DNA of 64,000 bases from Platynereis dumerilii (Eukaryota; Annelida; Polychaeta; Phyllodocida; Nereididae): assembly GCA_026936325.1 (NCBI GenBank), contig JAPTHN010000011.1, positions 4,097,001-4,161,000 on the forward strand, given 5' to 3'. Within the stretch, counting starts at the first letter, position 1, and each line of letters begins with the position of its first letter. Below the pieces are notes generated by a model. It was given only the letters and a program-made list of their open reading frames with translations, searched no databases and was not told the origin of the DNA. Of this stretch, positions 1-12,687 are shown piece by piece. The translations under genes were made by a program, and so were the position numbers.

Positions 1-190
1 GAGGGAGCAAAATGCAAAGATATTGGACAAATTTGGGAATATCTTAGAAATGTTACAGACACCACCTGCTGCAGCCTGATCCATGAATGGCAGAGAACAA
101 GGCATGCGCATCTCCAAAGATGCAACTCTCACGAAAGGCATATCTTGCAACAACCAGACCACAATGCTGACAGACAGGAAGCTTATTTGC
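1..190 (+). repeat. Partial copy of module C
   Basis: The stretch around 60-150 (cacctgctgcagcctgatcc, then a run ending in gatgcaactctc) matches 9690-9780 in C1 and 61440-61530 in C3. The same piece occurs inverted near 22155-22225. No coding signal is visible. It is probably the tail of a further module copy cut off by the window edge. Confidence 0.6.
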
Positions 191-1080
191 ATTGAGACGT
201 AATATTCCTGTTACAGCTATTTTTCTAAATTTAATTCCAGGTCAGCCAAATTCTCTTATTACCGATTTATGTGGAAAGTATTCAGGAGAAATTTACATAA
301 TATTATATATTTCGAGATTAAATTGAACTGAAAATATGTGCAACAAAAATAACAAAAGGAGACTTCATATTCCTAGAATAGCTCATGGTAGTGGTGTACG
401 CAATCATATGTCCACAGCTAAACTCTTCAGAATTCAATTATTTATAGGTCTAGGTATGAAATTAGGTTGGTGTCACATTTCTCACAGGGGCCGAAATTTC
501 CAAAATGGCCGCCACCATTTTTACATTGTTTTAACAATTTTTCTCTAGATAAATTGACCATAACTTGAGAACCATTGGAACATGTTACAAGTGAAAGTAA
601 AAAGAGGAATGACGTGCAAGATAGAGGGGTCAGACTACTAAGAAATAAGGGATGACTTGAATTTACCAAGGCTGTCCAGGTGCATCCCATACAGACCAAT
701 GCAGTCTTCCAGATTCATTTCGTCTCGATGAGCCACTAAAGGCAAATGCGTTCTAGTCTCACTCATCCTCGGCTTAGGGTCTTTCTTGTCAAAAACACCA
801 CCCTGCCGTATAAGACTTGAATTTCTACTTTTCCCCTTTTTTTAGAGGAAAAACTCTTCAAAGATGACTGCACATCTGAACACGAAGTAGACATCATCAC
901 AAGAGAAAAGTGTGCATGCTGCAAGTCAAAGACTCAGCTTAAAAAGTTTTGCATAATTTCCAGCAAGAGAAATGTGTAATGAGATGTTAAAAAAAAGCAA
1001 GGCCCTTATCTTTCAAATTAATGACAATTTTCATCACATGAATTCAAGATTTTCCAAACAAACAGCGTAGGCAATTACAG
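191..1080. other. Unassigned non-coding stretch
   Basis: I see no gene here. The sequence is AT-rich, and its short open frames run through low-complexity or poly-T tracts. A piece near 500-520 (caaaatggccgcc) recurs in the terminal repeats of the element at 50483-54908, which suggests an unrecognised repeat fragment. Confidence 0.4.
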
Positions 1081-1836
1081 GTCTAAATTCTAAATACCCG
1101 ATTTATAAGTTGTGATTTAGTAGAATGGGAATTTAACAACCTGGAACAGCAATATTATCTGGAGATCATCAAGTGATTAAATGTGTACCTTGTAGTATAT
1201 GGTGTCCTGTTCAAGTATTAGTTCTCAGCTTGCTGCTACGATATGTACAACCTCTCTCTCTGGAAGGGGGCAGTGGTGAAGCAGTGTTCCCTGAAAGGGC
1301 TCGTTAACGAAACGCAATGTACTGGCTTCCCGTTCTTTGTCTTTTGGTATATTAGCATGATGAGCAGCAATTGTGACAAAGAGAAAAGTAAAATAATCCT
1401 ATCAACTGGCAATGTAAGCACTGAATCTTAGGCAAAATGCTAGTCCACTCAAACTACAATGGCTGTCCTTCGAGGGTGACAAGCAGCATGCAATCTTTCC
1501 ACAGTAGCAATCAAGCAAGCTGACTGACTGAATGAAAAATGTGGCACACTTCATGTTGAGATAAATCCCCTGGATGACTCCAGTACCCATTGATGTATAG
1601 TAGAGCTTAATCATCAATTATTTAGCATTAGGCAGACCCTAAACGAAGCATCATCCATTGATAGCATCCTTCATTAAAATGCAATGAGACCAGGTGCTGA
1701 TGCTGGGTCCAGGGGGCTGTTACAAGGGGCCCTGTCATTGCTGTCACCACTTCAACTTTCGCTTATTTCATGAGCAAGTCTAGGATGGAGAGGACAAGAC
1801 CATGGACACAGAGAGGACAGGTCTAAAGGCAACTTA

Positions 1837-2356
1837 TTATCGTTTTCATAGCTACGTGTTTTTCAAGTTTGCAATTTGCTTTATTCCAAAACTGTGATGT
1901 CAGAGATTAAGTTAAATAATTTTACTTATTACAAGCACAGATTTCAACAAACTGACAAAATTGAGTGACAGATGGATGATGTATGTCTTACTATGCGCTG
2001 TAACTGAACCAAACAGACTACTTAGCCTCAAAGGAGAGTTGCAATTACTGACAAAAAATGTTGTTTGAAATTTTGATGACTGGTGTCCTGTGAAAAACAG
2101 TAACACATTTTGTATGGAAAACATTTAATAAGTTGCAACACTCAGCTTAGACATGCATTGTTTGTTGTGGTTGTACACAGATAGTAACATTGCCTGACAG
2201 TTTTAAATTCCTTTGTAATTAACTGTGATGTCAAACTCTGAACTGATATGTCACAGATTGAAGATTAGACCAATCACATTGACAGATACCCGATGATGTC
2301 ACGGTTTAACTGCAAAACGAAGTTTTCAAAAAAACACGTAGCTATGAAAACGATAA
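1837..2356. mobile_element. TIR element (MITE-like) in A1, TA duplication
   Basis: About 30 bases at the left end (TTATCGTTTTCATAGCTACG and on) are repeated inverted at the right end (about 2327-2356), and a TA lies on each side (1835-1836 and 2357-2358). The inner parts of the arms are less well matched. No transposase frame exists in the 520 bp, so it is non-autonomous. A3 and A4 lack it at the equivalent place. The TA duplication suits Tc1/mariner-like families, but the family is not proven. Confidence 0.8.
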
Positions 2357-4105
2357 TAATCTGGCACTTTCAAGGCATTGCTTGATTGATAGAGAGGGAT
2401 TGTACCTCAGTATCATGTCAATGGTCATTGTACTACAGACAAGAACTGGTGTCTTCTCCACAGCCTAAAACCAGAATGTTCACCACTTATCTGACCCAAC
2501 ACAGCACACAGAGACTCTGTCTAACAATCTCAAATATGATGCCCAGTAAATCCATAATGCATGTGGCCCACAAAAAATGATTCACAGAAAATACAGCTTC
2601 CAAAATCTGCAAACAGATAAGGGCCCTGCTGCAGTGTCTTTCCAGTTTCCACATACAATGTAGATAGAACCAACGGCCAATGTTTTGACATGAGCATGAG
2701 CAAAGAAAAACATTGAAATCTAACATATGAAAGATATTATTGAACAGAACGATACTGGATGGATCGAAATGAGGTTTCAATTGACTATTTTTTATCAATA
2801 TGAATCAAGAACACAACTCATTTGAGATACTCATCTTAACCAATCGCAAGACACATTATGGATGTTCAGGTGACATGCAAAGCGCTTTTCAATTTCATTG
2901 ACTGTCATCAATGAGATGTGAACGAAAAGACAAAATTTTAAAGGTGGGATTTGAAGATGAAAAGGAAAAAGAGATAATGATTAATGGAAGAAAACAAGTC
3001 ACAGCAAATCTTATTGATTAGGCTGGATGAGACGTACTTTTACAGTATGCATGTTAAGGCAGTGGAAAGGCCACAAACAATTGGAGAATGCAAACCGATG
3101 GAGGAAACCCTAGGAGATTTGGAAGAGAGGAAAAATAACAATTGGAGACTCTCAAGAAAAAAATGTAGAAAAAAGAGCAAATTTACACCTTGGAGTCTTA
3201 CAAAAAAATTCAAGAGAATTTTCAAGTTAACTGCAGCTGCATACTGCTTTTTTTAATGACATAACTATTTGACCAAAAATTTCCATCTCTTTAATGAGTG
3301 TAGGACTGCACATTGGGCAAAACAAAGGAACTGCAATTGGCAGGAATGAAAGGTGGTATCTGCTGAAATGAGTGGGGCGTCATGTTATCAAGCAACATCC
3401 AAAAACAAGAAACTCCTTTTTCAATCTCGCAAAAGCGATATTTGGTACAATTAAATGAGTGAACTATTGAGTCTTGACACTTTCAAAATACTACTCTGCC
3501 ACTATACTTATACTCGTAATGCAAAGAGCACTTGGCCAGATACGTCAAAAAGCCAACACCGGAGGAACCAGTATATATACCACATAATATTGTTACAGGC
3601 ATCACGCTGCTCGCCAAGAGGATCATAAACTGGGAATGTGGAGCCTCTGCTGCCCTGTCTATTAGCATGGACTGACTTGCAATGATGCACAGAGACAGCA
3701 GGTTGGAGAGACTACATTTTACACAGCTTGTTTGATCTATGACCTTTAAGGGACCACAGCACAACCTCCTGCCTTGAGACGCCTCCACAAATCTTGTCTT
3801 ACCCTAGCAGTAACCCAGCACTCCTTTAAACTCCCGAAGGATGGTTCTTTTAACTTCTCGCATATACTCTACCATAGCGGAAACTGAATGGTTTAGTGAG
3901 GGATCTAGCAAGTCTTCATGAATCTTCATGACGATATGCAGTTAAGTCACTGCTGAAACCTGGTAAGAGAGATAATGTCAGCAATAAAGTATGACAGATT
4001 ATAATACATGGATCACATTAACTTTGAAACAACCATCACGAAGATTGTCCGGGACACTGAGGACTAAGGTGACGGTGGATAATTCTGCTACAGTATGCAA
4101 CATTC

Positions 4106-4490
4106 GAGGTATATATTTTTCACTATTTGGCATGTACACGAATTTGCAAACCTGCAAAAACGAACATATACACGAATTTAGCATTCGTGTAAGTGTGAAA
4201 TATTGGGATTCACGAATTTGTGTAAGTGTAATTACGAACATTGCAACCATGAACTTGGCTAAAACTAACTCTAACCCTAATTTTAACACTAAACCCTAAT
4301 TACATAGCACTTCCACAAATGTTAGTATTGGCAGATACACAAATGAATAATAAAGCACATTCACAAGTGTTAGTTTTTACATGTACATGAGCACCTATGC
4401 TAGTTTTTTCATGTCCACGAATTCATACATGCTCGTTTTTACACCTCCACGAATTCTTGAACATGCCAAATAATGAAAAATATATACATG
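4106..4490. mobile_element. TIR element (MITE-like) in A1, 7-bp duplication
   Basis: The ends share an inverted motif (TATATATTTTTCA, then TATTTGGCATGT), and the element is bracketed by AACATTC at 4099-4105 and 4491-4497. A2 (about 19745) and A3 (about 50243) carry one uninterrupted AACATTC, which is the empty site. The interior repeats variants of cacgaatt and contains short ctaaccctaa-like strings; it has no coding capacity. The superfamily is unknown. Confidence 0.8.
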
Positions 4491-5240
4491 AACATTCACA
4501 TCTGACATATTGGCATCAATCTTCCATAATATGATATTGACTAAACCACCATGCAGGACATTACTAAATTTATGAAGGAATCTCATAATTATGATCACAT
4601 TCTGACAGCTATCAAACACTCAGAAATTCAATAAACTTCACCTTCCCATTAAACAATTAATAATATTAAGTTCCTCTTTGTCCCAACCTTGTCTTAGTCA
4701 ATTATCAGAAATGAAAGATCTTAATAATGAAGGGAGAATCCAATCAAAATACAATCATTCCCAAACCAGGATGTGTATTTCAAAGACGTAATCGAAAATT
4801 TCAAGGACAACAATAAGCTAAACCTTAATATATATATGAGGGGAACAAGGACAAATTCAATGCAAACTTAACATCCCCAGCTGAATGAGATTTTGGTTAG
4901 CAATTTACACGTAAATTCCAGAAGGGGACATCTGAGATGAAGAGAATTATCTAATTCAAGAAAGGCAACAGAAAGGGAGAAACGTGAAAGCTGCTGTGAA
5001 TGGAAGAATTATTTGTTTTAGTTCAAGTTAGACCAATCTAGAGGGGAATAGATTGAAATCAAACATAATAAAACTTTTCTACAACACTGAGTAACACTGA
5101 GTGGATATTTCAACATGAAGAGTATCTTATTGTAAGATATTCAAAGTGTATGATATAACATGAATGCATGATGGGTCAAGATCGCATGTTCTATTCCTTG
5201 TTTTAAAAACACAAGAGAATTTTCACCATGATATCCTGTA

Positions 5241-8200
5241 GTAGTATCAAAATGGGGGACTGAAAAGGTTCTTTGTATATTGCCCAGACTGTATCATCGC
5301 ATCCAGTATTGCATCAATATCAAAATCAAGTTGAACTTCACAAGAGCAATGAGGAAAGGAGAGGAAATGGACAAGTAAAGTTGGCAAAAGAACCAACAGA
5401 AGCCCAACCCTAATGAGGAAGATCAGAGGGTCTGACCTCATTGCAAGAAGCAAGAAAACCCACACTTTAGCCAATAAGGCTAGATCCCCTGTAAACCATT
5501 GATTAACATCACACACACCTGCGCTGCATCTAACTTATCCGAACTGCTTGGATCAATAGACACAGGTCCTTAATGTTGGCATCCTGTGTCAGGATCTAAT
5601 GTCAGGTCTCCAGCTGATCAAGCCACTGGATGTGTCCTGCAGATTGGCTGTTTTGGGTTTCCATCTGATTTGCAAGAGACCGGGGAATAAGACATCTCAC
5701 CATAAGAGGAAACTATAAAGCTTACTCAACTGCCTCCAACAGACACAATCAGGTGGATACTGCAATAATACTTATTCACTTAATGATGATCCTCAGAGAA
5801 TATTACCACTCCCCCTCTCCCACAACACCGATAAATCAAACAGAACTCACATCAAATCAATTTCAGGTTTTCAAAATTAACACCAGGGATGCCATTTGAT
5901 GACCACAATTGAAAATGTTATTCTGTAGAGAAACAAATGTCTGTTTTAAAAGGATTGAGGCACAAGGATACTTTTGACCACACTCTTGTGATGCAATAAA
6001 TCACTACTTTCACTGAGCAGAATATTTATCGCACTTGTAACGCCCTCTGAATTGGAGATAATCATGATTTATGCAATTCTTAAACGCTTTTTTGATTACC
6101 TTCTTCTCCATATTTTCCTTATCAAATATCTCACTAGTCATAAATGAGGCAATTATCACCTGGACTTTCACATCCTGTTAAATGTTTTGGCAAATTTGCA
6201 GGAACATTATCAGAGGAATTCTGTTCAGGAGCCATAGCAAATCAATCATTTGGTTTGTAAAGAAAATAATTAGAAAATTTGGCTAGAGAGTGCACAATAT
6301 TTTACGATTTGCAAATCTTGAGAAAGATAGAAGTGAAAAACGGCAAGCTGCAGAAAGAGCATGAATCAACCGAGGGTCATAACTCAGAGGAATCAATAAT
6401 CAGATTCAGGAAATATTAATAATATCAACGAGAAGAAAATGGCCATCTTCAATAAATCACATCAAGAATCTGAATGGAGAATCAACAAACAGCAAGCATT
6501 ACTGCCAAACTGGTAACTATGTGTGTTATAATCCACATGCGCAAGAGAGTCGGAGGCCAGACGTGAGACACCCATCCATTTCAAGGGACTGCTGAGTTGC
6601 AAGGATTTCATGAGCGACAAGCAATCTCCTGAAAAACTGAAGGATCAAGATCTCCAGTTTTCAATCAAGTCAAATAAAAGGAATTTAGGCTGCCATTTGA
6701 AAGGAAAGTGAATGATTTATTTGGGATTGATGTGGAAGGCAAGGTGCCCTGATTACACAATTAAGCGGCTGTTAAAAAATGTCTTTCCGTTTGGTGCTGT
6801 GCATGGCAATGTGTTTGGTTACCACCATGTTTGGACAGAGTTTGTATTCATCCAATTCTTCCAATGGGCAAGTTCATTACTCCTAGTCCCCTAACCATAC
6901 TTAATTTCCAGCGCACCCTATTGCCCCTATTGCTTCCCACTCTCCTTCATTTGCCGGAGCTTTCTTTCTTCATCCCATGTCTTTCATTTGCGATTCCAAT
7001 GTGTCTGCTCCCTTCTAATTAGACCATTGTTTACGCTTGGCCAGACTATAACACTGGAAACAACATTGAGGCTGATATGGCAAGTATTGCTATTTGGCAG
7101 TGAATACACATAGACCCAAACAGGAAGACATTTGCAAGGAAGGTAATTATTTCGATCTGAAGCATGAGTTGCCTGTGGGATGGAAAAGTGGGAGAAAGTG
7201 AGATGGGATATCATGCAGAAGCAGGTTGTGAATGCGCAGTTGGGAATTCTGGGCAAAAAGCTTTAGATTTCCCTTCTGCATTTGAGTATTCATAGCATTT
7301 ATAGCTGGAGAAACCTCACGTTGAAGGAAATTACAAATTAGGTTGTTATTATGATATAATTGACTTCCACAGTCAACTTTTTCTTCATGTAAGTAACTGG
7401 TCCATCAAACTGGCCCTCAGCCTGTCACTCACTGTCACAGGTGCACGGTAATCAGAAGAAGATCATTTCTTGGCAGATCATGTGACCACCACTTTGTCTT
7501 TGTGATGTTCTTGACCTCTGTGGTCTTCCTTAAAACCTGTCATGTGACCAATTAAATGACTCCAAGAGCATCAATGGGTTAATGGCTAACCCTGAAAAAA
7601 GACATCAGCCCTGGTTAAAGACAAGTCCTGCTGTAATACCTATCTGTACTATCACAAACAAGTTTCAAAATGAATATCTGCTAGATAAATCATAAAACAA
7701 AAGATTAATTGAATATTGCTTTAAATGATCCCTGGAAGACAAATTTGGAAATCTTCAAGGATAATAGGTAATGAAGCATCTGTTAATCTTCATGCATTTC
7801 TGGAGGCACTTTCAGCAGAGGACTTTGCCAGAAATGATGAAAAGAGAAAGCAACTCTCAGATGAAAAGAGAAAGCAATTCTCAGATGTTTCTTACCCATA
7901 GCCATCTGTTGCTAGCACCTCTTCGGCCCCATTAATGTACCACATGTCATCCCTGTACATATATCTTTTTTTTCATGTGGGGTCTCTTAAGTCGAGAAGG
8001 TTAGAGATTAATCTCCAACAACACTGGGGGCAGCTAATTGACTTGAAAGGGATCACAAGGCCACTTTAAGCATCTCCGACTAGTTTATGAGGAATAACAT
8101 TGGGCGGATGGCAGATTGCAGGATTCTATGCTGAGCGCCACTTATTGTTTAGAGACATACGATAAGATGCCGGTCGGGTGGCCTGCCAAGAGAGAGCAAG

Positions 8201-8930
8201 TCAGATATCACTCTGTCTCAACTTAATGAGAGAACATCTGCATTGTTTTGGGCTGTCAAGTCACCAAAAGTCCCAAAGTCACCAGGGAACACTGTTGCCC
8301 TCTCATAGTCCTCATGGCCCCCTTGTGGCTTTCGCTTGTTTCTACATTTAGCAGACCATACATCTTTCCTTTCTTAATCTCACTAATTTTCTCCCGACCT
8401 TCTGACCTCCATCTTTGTATTACACAATATGCATGCACACAGCAACTCCCCTTTCTGCCAGAGTGCATACACCACTGCCTTCCCCTTGGCTTTTTGCATG
8501 TTGTTGATCACTTAAGACTCAAGAAAGGCTCAGACTCCAGATTAGCCAAGTTAGAGGCAAACTTAGATTGAAGAAGAAACTTCCAAGACAGGGAAATTGT
8601 TGTCATTTAGTTATTCTGTGGCAGGAACCTGACCCCCAATACTATACCACTAGAGTTTGTTATCATAGCAAACTGGGCCATACCTCTGCTTGGCAATAGC
8701 AATAATCAAGAAGGTAAATCAGTCCTTCTGAATAAAAAAATCAAGTTGTTCTTCATAACAGCAGGGAGGAAAAGGGAGATTAAAGTTGGAAAAAGAAGTA
8801 GCCCCAACCCTAATGAGGAAGATCAGAGAGTGTGACCTAATTGCAAGAAGCGAGAAAACTCATGCTTCAGCCACAAGGAGCTACAAGGCCAGATCCCTTG
8901 CAAACCATTGATTAACACCACATCACGGCT
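5241..8930 (+). repeat. Module B, copy 1 (B1)
   Basis: This non-coding segment is repeated at 56286-60670 (B3), more distantly at 11511-17150 (B2), and as a fragment at 45141-45590. It starts with gtagtatcaaaatggggga, which in B3 follows about 850 bp of sequence missing here. B1 keeps the uninterrupted target site (about 6545-6560) of the LINE in B3 and the undisturbed equivalents of the insertions in B2. A 107-codon frame at 8248-8571 has an identical partner in B3, but this reflects youth of the duplication rather than coding constraint. Confidence 0.85.
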
Positions 8931-11510
8931 ACATTGAGGCACAAGGAAACTCTTGACCACACTCTTGTGATGCAATGAATAAGAGGCCACTGGTCTGAAC
9001 TCTGCTCTTGAAACAACGATGAGGACAACACATAAAAAACAACAGGGAACAAGAGATAACAGCTGAAAAGTTACTTTCCTGAGGATTCATAATTCAGTAA
9101 AAGACTGCCACATTCCTTGTAACACGGATTGGATTTGCAGAATTATGGCATCACATTAGGCAATTTTCACATCTGGATGAAGGCAGATCAGAAAAAAACC
9201 TAGCATTAAATTGCATCATGTGGCATTACTTGTTACTGGTACACAGGGTTCATTGCACATCACATCCTTATTTACCTTTCGTAAAAGCCATTTAATAATT
9301 CTGTGAAGCTCTCCTTTTGAAAATTATTTTCTGTTCATGCAACCGTCTTATGATCCCCCAAAAACCACAATCAGACGCGCACGTCCTCCCAAGCATAATT
9401 AGGTGTTCAATTCAGAAGATCCAATCAAGAGACCGTCTTATTAACAATTAACAGCACATGCACATATGACCCAATATGAAGAGGTTCTTATTCCTCTATG
9501 ACATTTCAGCAACACTTATCTCGAAAAATGTAAAAAGGATCAGCCTGCACCCTATACAATTTCAGACAAAATTGTTTTTTAGATTCAAAATGGTTTTTTG
9601 AAAAACCAAATTTCAATGCAAAAAACCAACATGGATTTTTTATAAAAACAAGTTGCAAAATTCAGAAAGTTTCTTGGAAGTGTTTCAGACACCACCTGCT
9701 GCAGCCTGATCCATGCAGAGCACAACATTGCAGGGAACAAGACATGCACGTCTCGTAAGATGCAACTCTCATAAAAAGATGCAACACTCTTGGCTGACAG
9801 AAGTAACTGGTAGGAGAATGTTTCCAGTTTTTTTCTGATCACATTGGATTGTTTTTGTTGGAGGATGAATTCATACTTTGACTGACCTCCTTGACCTTGA
9901 GTCCTTTGTTTTCCTGACTGTCCTAGAGAAACTGTTTCAGCCAAGGACTCTCCAAATATAGTGCTGAGACATTCAGATTGGATTTAGCAGATATTCAGAT
10001 CAGTTACACCATCATCAATAAACCTATCTGTGGCTAATAAGTTCATGAATTTGACTTTGTTTGTATAAATCATTAATTATGTCAATTTCTTCATTTACAG
10101 ACTCCATCAAAAATTTTAAAATCATTCATTTGTGCTTGCATTGCCATTTACACAGATCAAAAATGTTACTATTATTGACTGTTCCAACTAATGTAGCTAC
10201 CAATATAGTTTCTAAAGTTGGTGTAGCTTTATCAAATCCTGAATAACTCTGTTGGGTTTGCAGCAGTTTAGCCCAATAAATCCAGCAAGAGTGAAGTCTC
10301 ATATCCCTCATGTATTATTCTTCCCTTTCCTTTATTCTTAACAACATTCATCTTTTGTCTAACACAACACCACACACAGCCCCGACACAGCCTCTCTGCA
10401 CCTGCCATGTTGTATCATAACGTGATATTATTACTGAGCATTGTTGTGGCTTATGCATATTCCCTGGTATTGTGAAGCTTTGCTATTGCCAATCCTGTTC
10501 CCTTTCTTATGGCACTCATTCTTCTGCACTTGCTTAAGGTTGCATGCATGTACTTTCTCGCATTTATGTTACATAAATGTGCAATTTGTGCATACAAATC
10601 CACATTTATCATCTCATATATCTATTGTACATTGCCAACAATATTTTTCACAGAAGTAAAATCTTGCATTGTGAAGTTCCCAAAACACCTGCATCACTAA
10701 TTCTATGAAATTGCAGGATATTATGATGAAGTTCAGAACAGTATAAAAATGTTATCTAATCAGTATACAATGAATACACACAGTTGTTATGAGTTGGAGG
10801 GACACAAATGAGATATATCAGAAAATGGTGAAATAGGCCAAGCACCTGGAAAAACCCAGGCTATATTGGGTTGTCTGTGAAAAATAAATGGCTCATGCAG
10901 ACGGGGGATGTGAACAGGTTGCCAGAAGGAGGGACAGAGAGGAGCAGGGAGGGGGAGGCAGGTATTGTTGGTTGACAAAATGTACCAATTTTTCTGTCTC
11001 TTTCCTTCTGTCTTTTTTTCTTTCAATCTTCGTTCTATCTTTCTATCTAAATATATCTCTTCATACATTTATATTTTTTAGTGACACCAAAAACTAATGT
11101 TGGCACATAACTTGTCTTTGAGACAAAAAGTAGAGCAATAAAAAAAAAACAGATGAAAAAGAGGCAGGAAAGAGTTGGACTAATTTAAAGAGGCTGTGCT
11201 CCAATTGGCCCAGGCACTACCTCTGTGGTCTCTATGAAGTCTGCATGGGATCTGTATGTGGCTTGTTTGTTTCTCTGTCTGTCTACATATTCCCATTGAG
11301 AAGCTTGACCTCTGACCCAACATCTTGTTCTTCCTTGTACTTGCAACTTGTTCAGCCTTCCAGACCTCAACAAAACACTTGTCCTGACAAATGACCTCTC
11401 TGTGCTTCTCAGCAGATGCTCTTTGGCAATTCATGGATTTATCTTCATTGAGCAGAACATTTATCCCTATATCTGAGCCTGAAGAGGTACTTTCAGTAAA
11501 CTTTGGGCAA
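8931..11510 (+). repeat. Module C, copy 1 (C1)
   Basis: This segment is repeated at 60671-64000 (C3). By eye the match is near-perfect from 8931 to about 9950 and noticeably lower from about 9960 to 11510. C1 has the single target site (about 10587-10594, caaatcca) that is duplicated around the hAT-like insertion in C3. The minus-strand frames at 9585-9944 and 11180-11545 are not conserved as proteins between the copies. C1 runs directly into B2. Confidence 0.85.
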
Positions 11511-11770
11511 TCCAAGCAGGAATAGTTATGATTTATTAAATTCAAAGAGCTTTTGTTTGGTCACCTTTTTTATGTCATCAGTCATAAATAAGGCAATTAT
11601 CATCTGGCCTTTCACATCTCGTTCAAATTTGCAGTACCATCTTCAGAGGAATTCAATTTGACAGCCATAATAAATCAATCATTTGGTTTGTCAAGAAATT
11701 AATTAGAAATATGGCTAAATATTAAATTAGGAGACTTGAGCCTTACATTTGCAAATTTCTTGAAAATATA

Positions 11771-12257
11771 CAGTGCCGCCTGTAAGTAAGTGAAACGCAT
11801 GACATTGTGCCATTGCATCAATGCTAAACATCCTCAGCCAAACTGCTAGTGGAGTCATGAATTCTCATCGGATGAAAGGGAAACAAAGTGGGTCATAAAG
11901 GCCGATGTGTAAGGCAAGTGGGATAAAAATAGCAGCCCATTTTCTTTGCTGTAGTCGGAGTTAGGTATGGGTCAAAGTCTTTGATAAGTAAGTGAACCAC
12001 CCTTCCCTATCTTTTAACATTTGGCCTGCGTTTCACTTACTTATCAAAGACTTTGACCCGTACCTAACTCCAACTACAGCAAAGAAAATTGGCTGAAATT
12101 TTTATCCCACATGCCTCACATATCGGCCTTTATGACCCAAAATGTTTTCCTCTCATCGGATGAGAATTCGTCCTTCCAGAAGCATTTTGGTTAAGGTTGT
12201 TTAGCATTGATGCAATGGCACAATATCATGCGTTTCACTTACTTACAGGCGGCACTG
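11771..12257. mobile_element. Fold-back MITE, near-complete palindrome, TA duplication
   Basis: The 487 bp form two long inverted arms of about 230 bp each around a short loop near 11995-12020. The ends read CAGTGCCGCCTGTAAGTAAG and its inverse, and TA flanks both sides (11769-11770 and 12258-12259). B1 (about 6310-6330) and B3 lack it, so it is a clean insertion into B2. CAGT ends with a TA target are typical of Tc1/mariner-derived MITEs. No transposase is encoded. Confidence 0.9.
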
Positions 12258-12501
12258 TAAGAACCAAAAGGCACCAAGCTGCAGAAAGAGCATGAATCAC
12301 CCGCAGGTCATAACTCAGAGGAATCAATAATCAGATTCTGGAAGTATTAATAATATTAGGGAGAAGAAAATGGCCACCCTCGATAAATGGCCACCTTCGA
12401 TAAATCACTTCAAGATATCTGAATGGCGAATTAACAACAGCAAGCATTACTTCCAAAACTCAAAACTGTGCATTCCTGGTTGGACCAGAAGTTATAACCT
12501 G

Positions 12502-12687
12502 CACTGTAAATTTTGGATTTTGAGTTAGCTTAATTGATTGAGTGAGATGGTTGCACAATTCCTTTGAGTAAAGATAGCAACATAAAGATTATCATAACTC
12601 AAAACGGCAAGCTATCATGGCTCAAACGAATTGTGCAACCATCACACTCAATCATTTTAACTAACTCAAGATTCAAATTTTACAGTG
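12502..12687. mobile_element. Short palindromic MITE in B2
   Basis: The 186-bp element starts CACTGTAAATTTTG and ends in the inverse, with arms of about 70 bp; ggttgcacaatt in the left arm pairs with aattgtgcaacc in the right. B1 and B3 have no such sequence at the equivalent place (about 6530). The target duplication is unclear, so the family is open. It lies 245 bp from the previous MITE. Confidence 0.8.

Larger units (their letters stand above)
1081..5240 (+). repeat. Module A, copy 1 (A1)
   Basis: This about 4.2 kb non-coding segment matches 46261-50480 plus 54909-55437 (A3) and in part 17152-22150 (A2). Shared landmarks are the string starting gatttataagttgtgattta at about 1100 and 46270, and the string starting gcggaaactgaatggtttag at about 3880 and 49038. 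Similarity to A3 is moderate in the first 3 kb and very high after about 4490. It carries two private insertions (1837-2356 and 4106-4490) absent from A2 and A3. Short frames within it are not preserved between copies, so I call no gene. Confidence 0.85.

Noticed and set aside
4260-4305. Telomere-like ctaaccctaa strings
   Set aside because: There are only a few imperfect units inside a MITE, not an array; it is not a telomere.
8248-8571. 107-codon frame with an identical translation at 60006-60329
   Set aside because: Identity is explained by a very young duplication. The more diverged B2 (around 16600-16920) does not keep the frame, and no motif is recognisable.
9585-9944. Minus-strand 119-codon frame with a partner at 61344-61697
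   Set aside because: The two products go out of register in the middle because of small length differences, then return; this is not how a conserved gene behaves.
11180-11545. Minus-strand 121-codon frame also visible in C3 (63641-63971)
   Set aside because: Comparing the two copies, nearly all differences change the amino acid and the frame is split in C3, so there is no sign of protein constraint; it is module C DNA.
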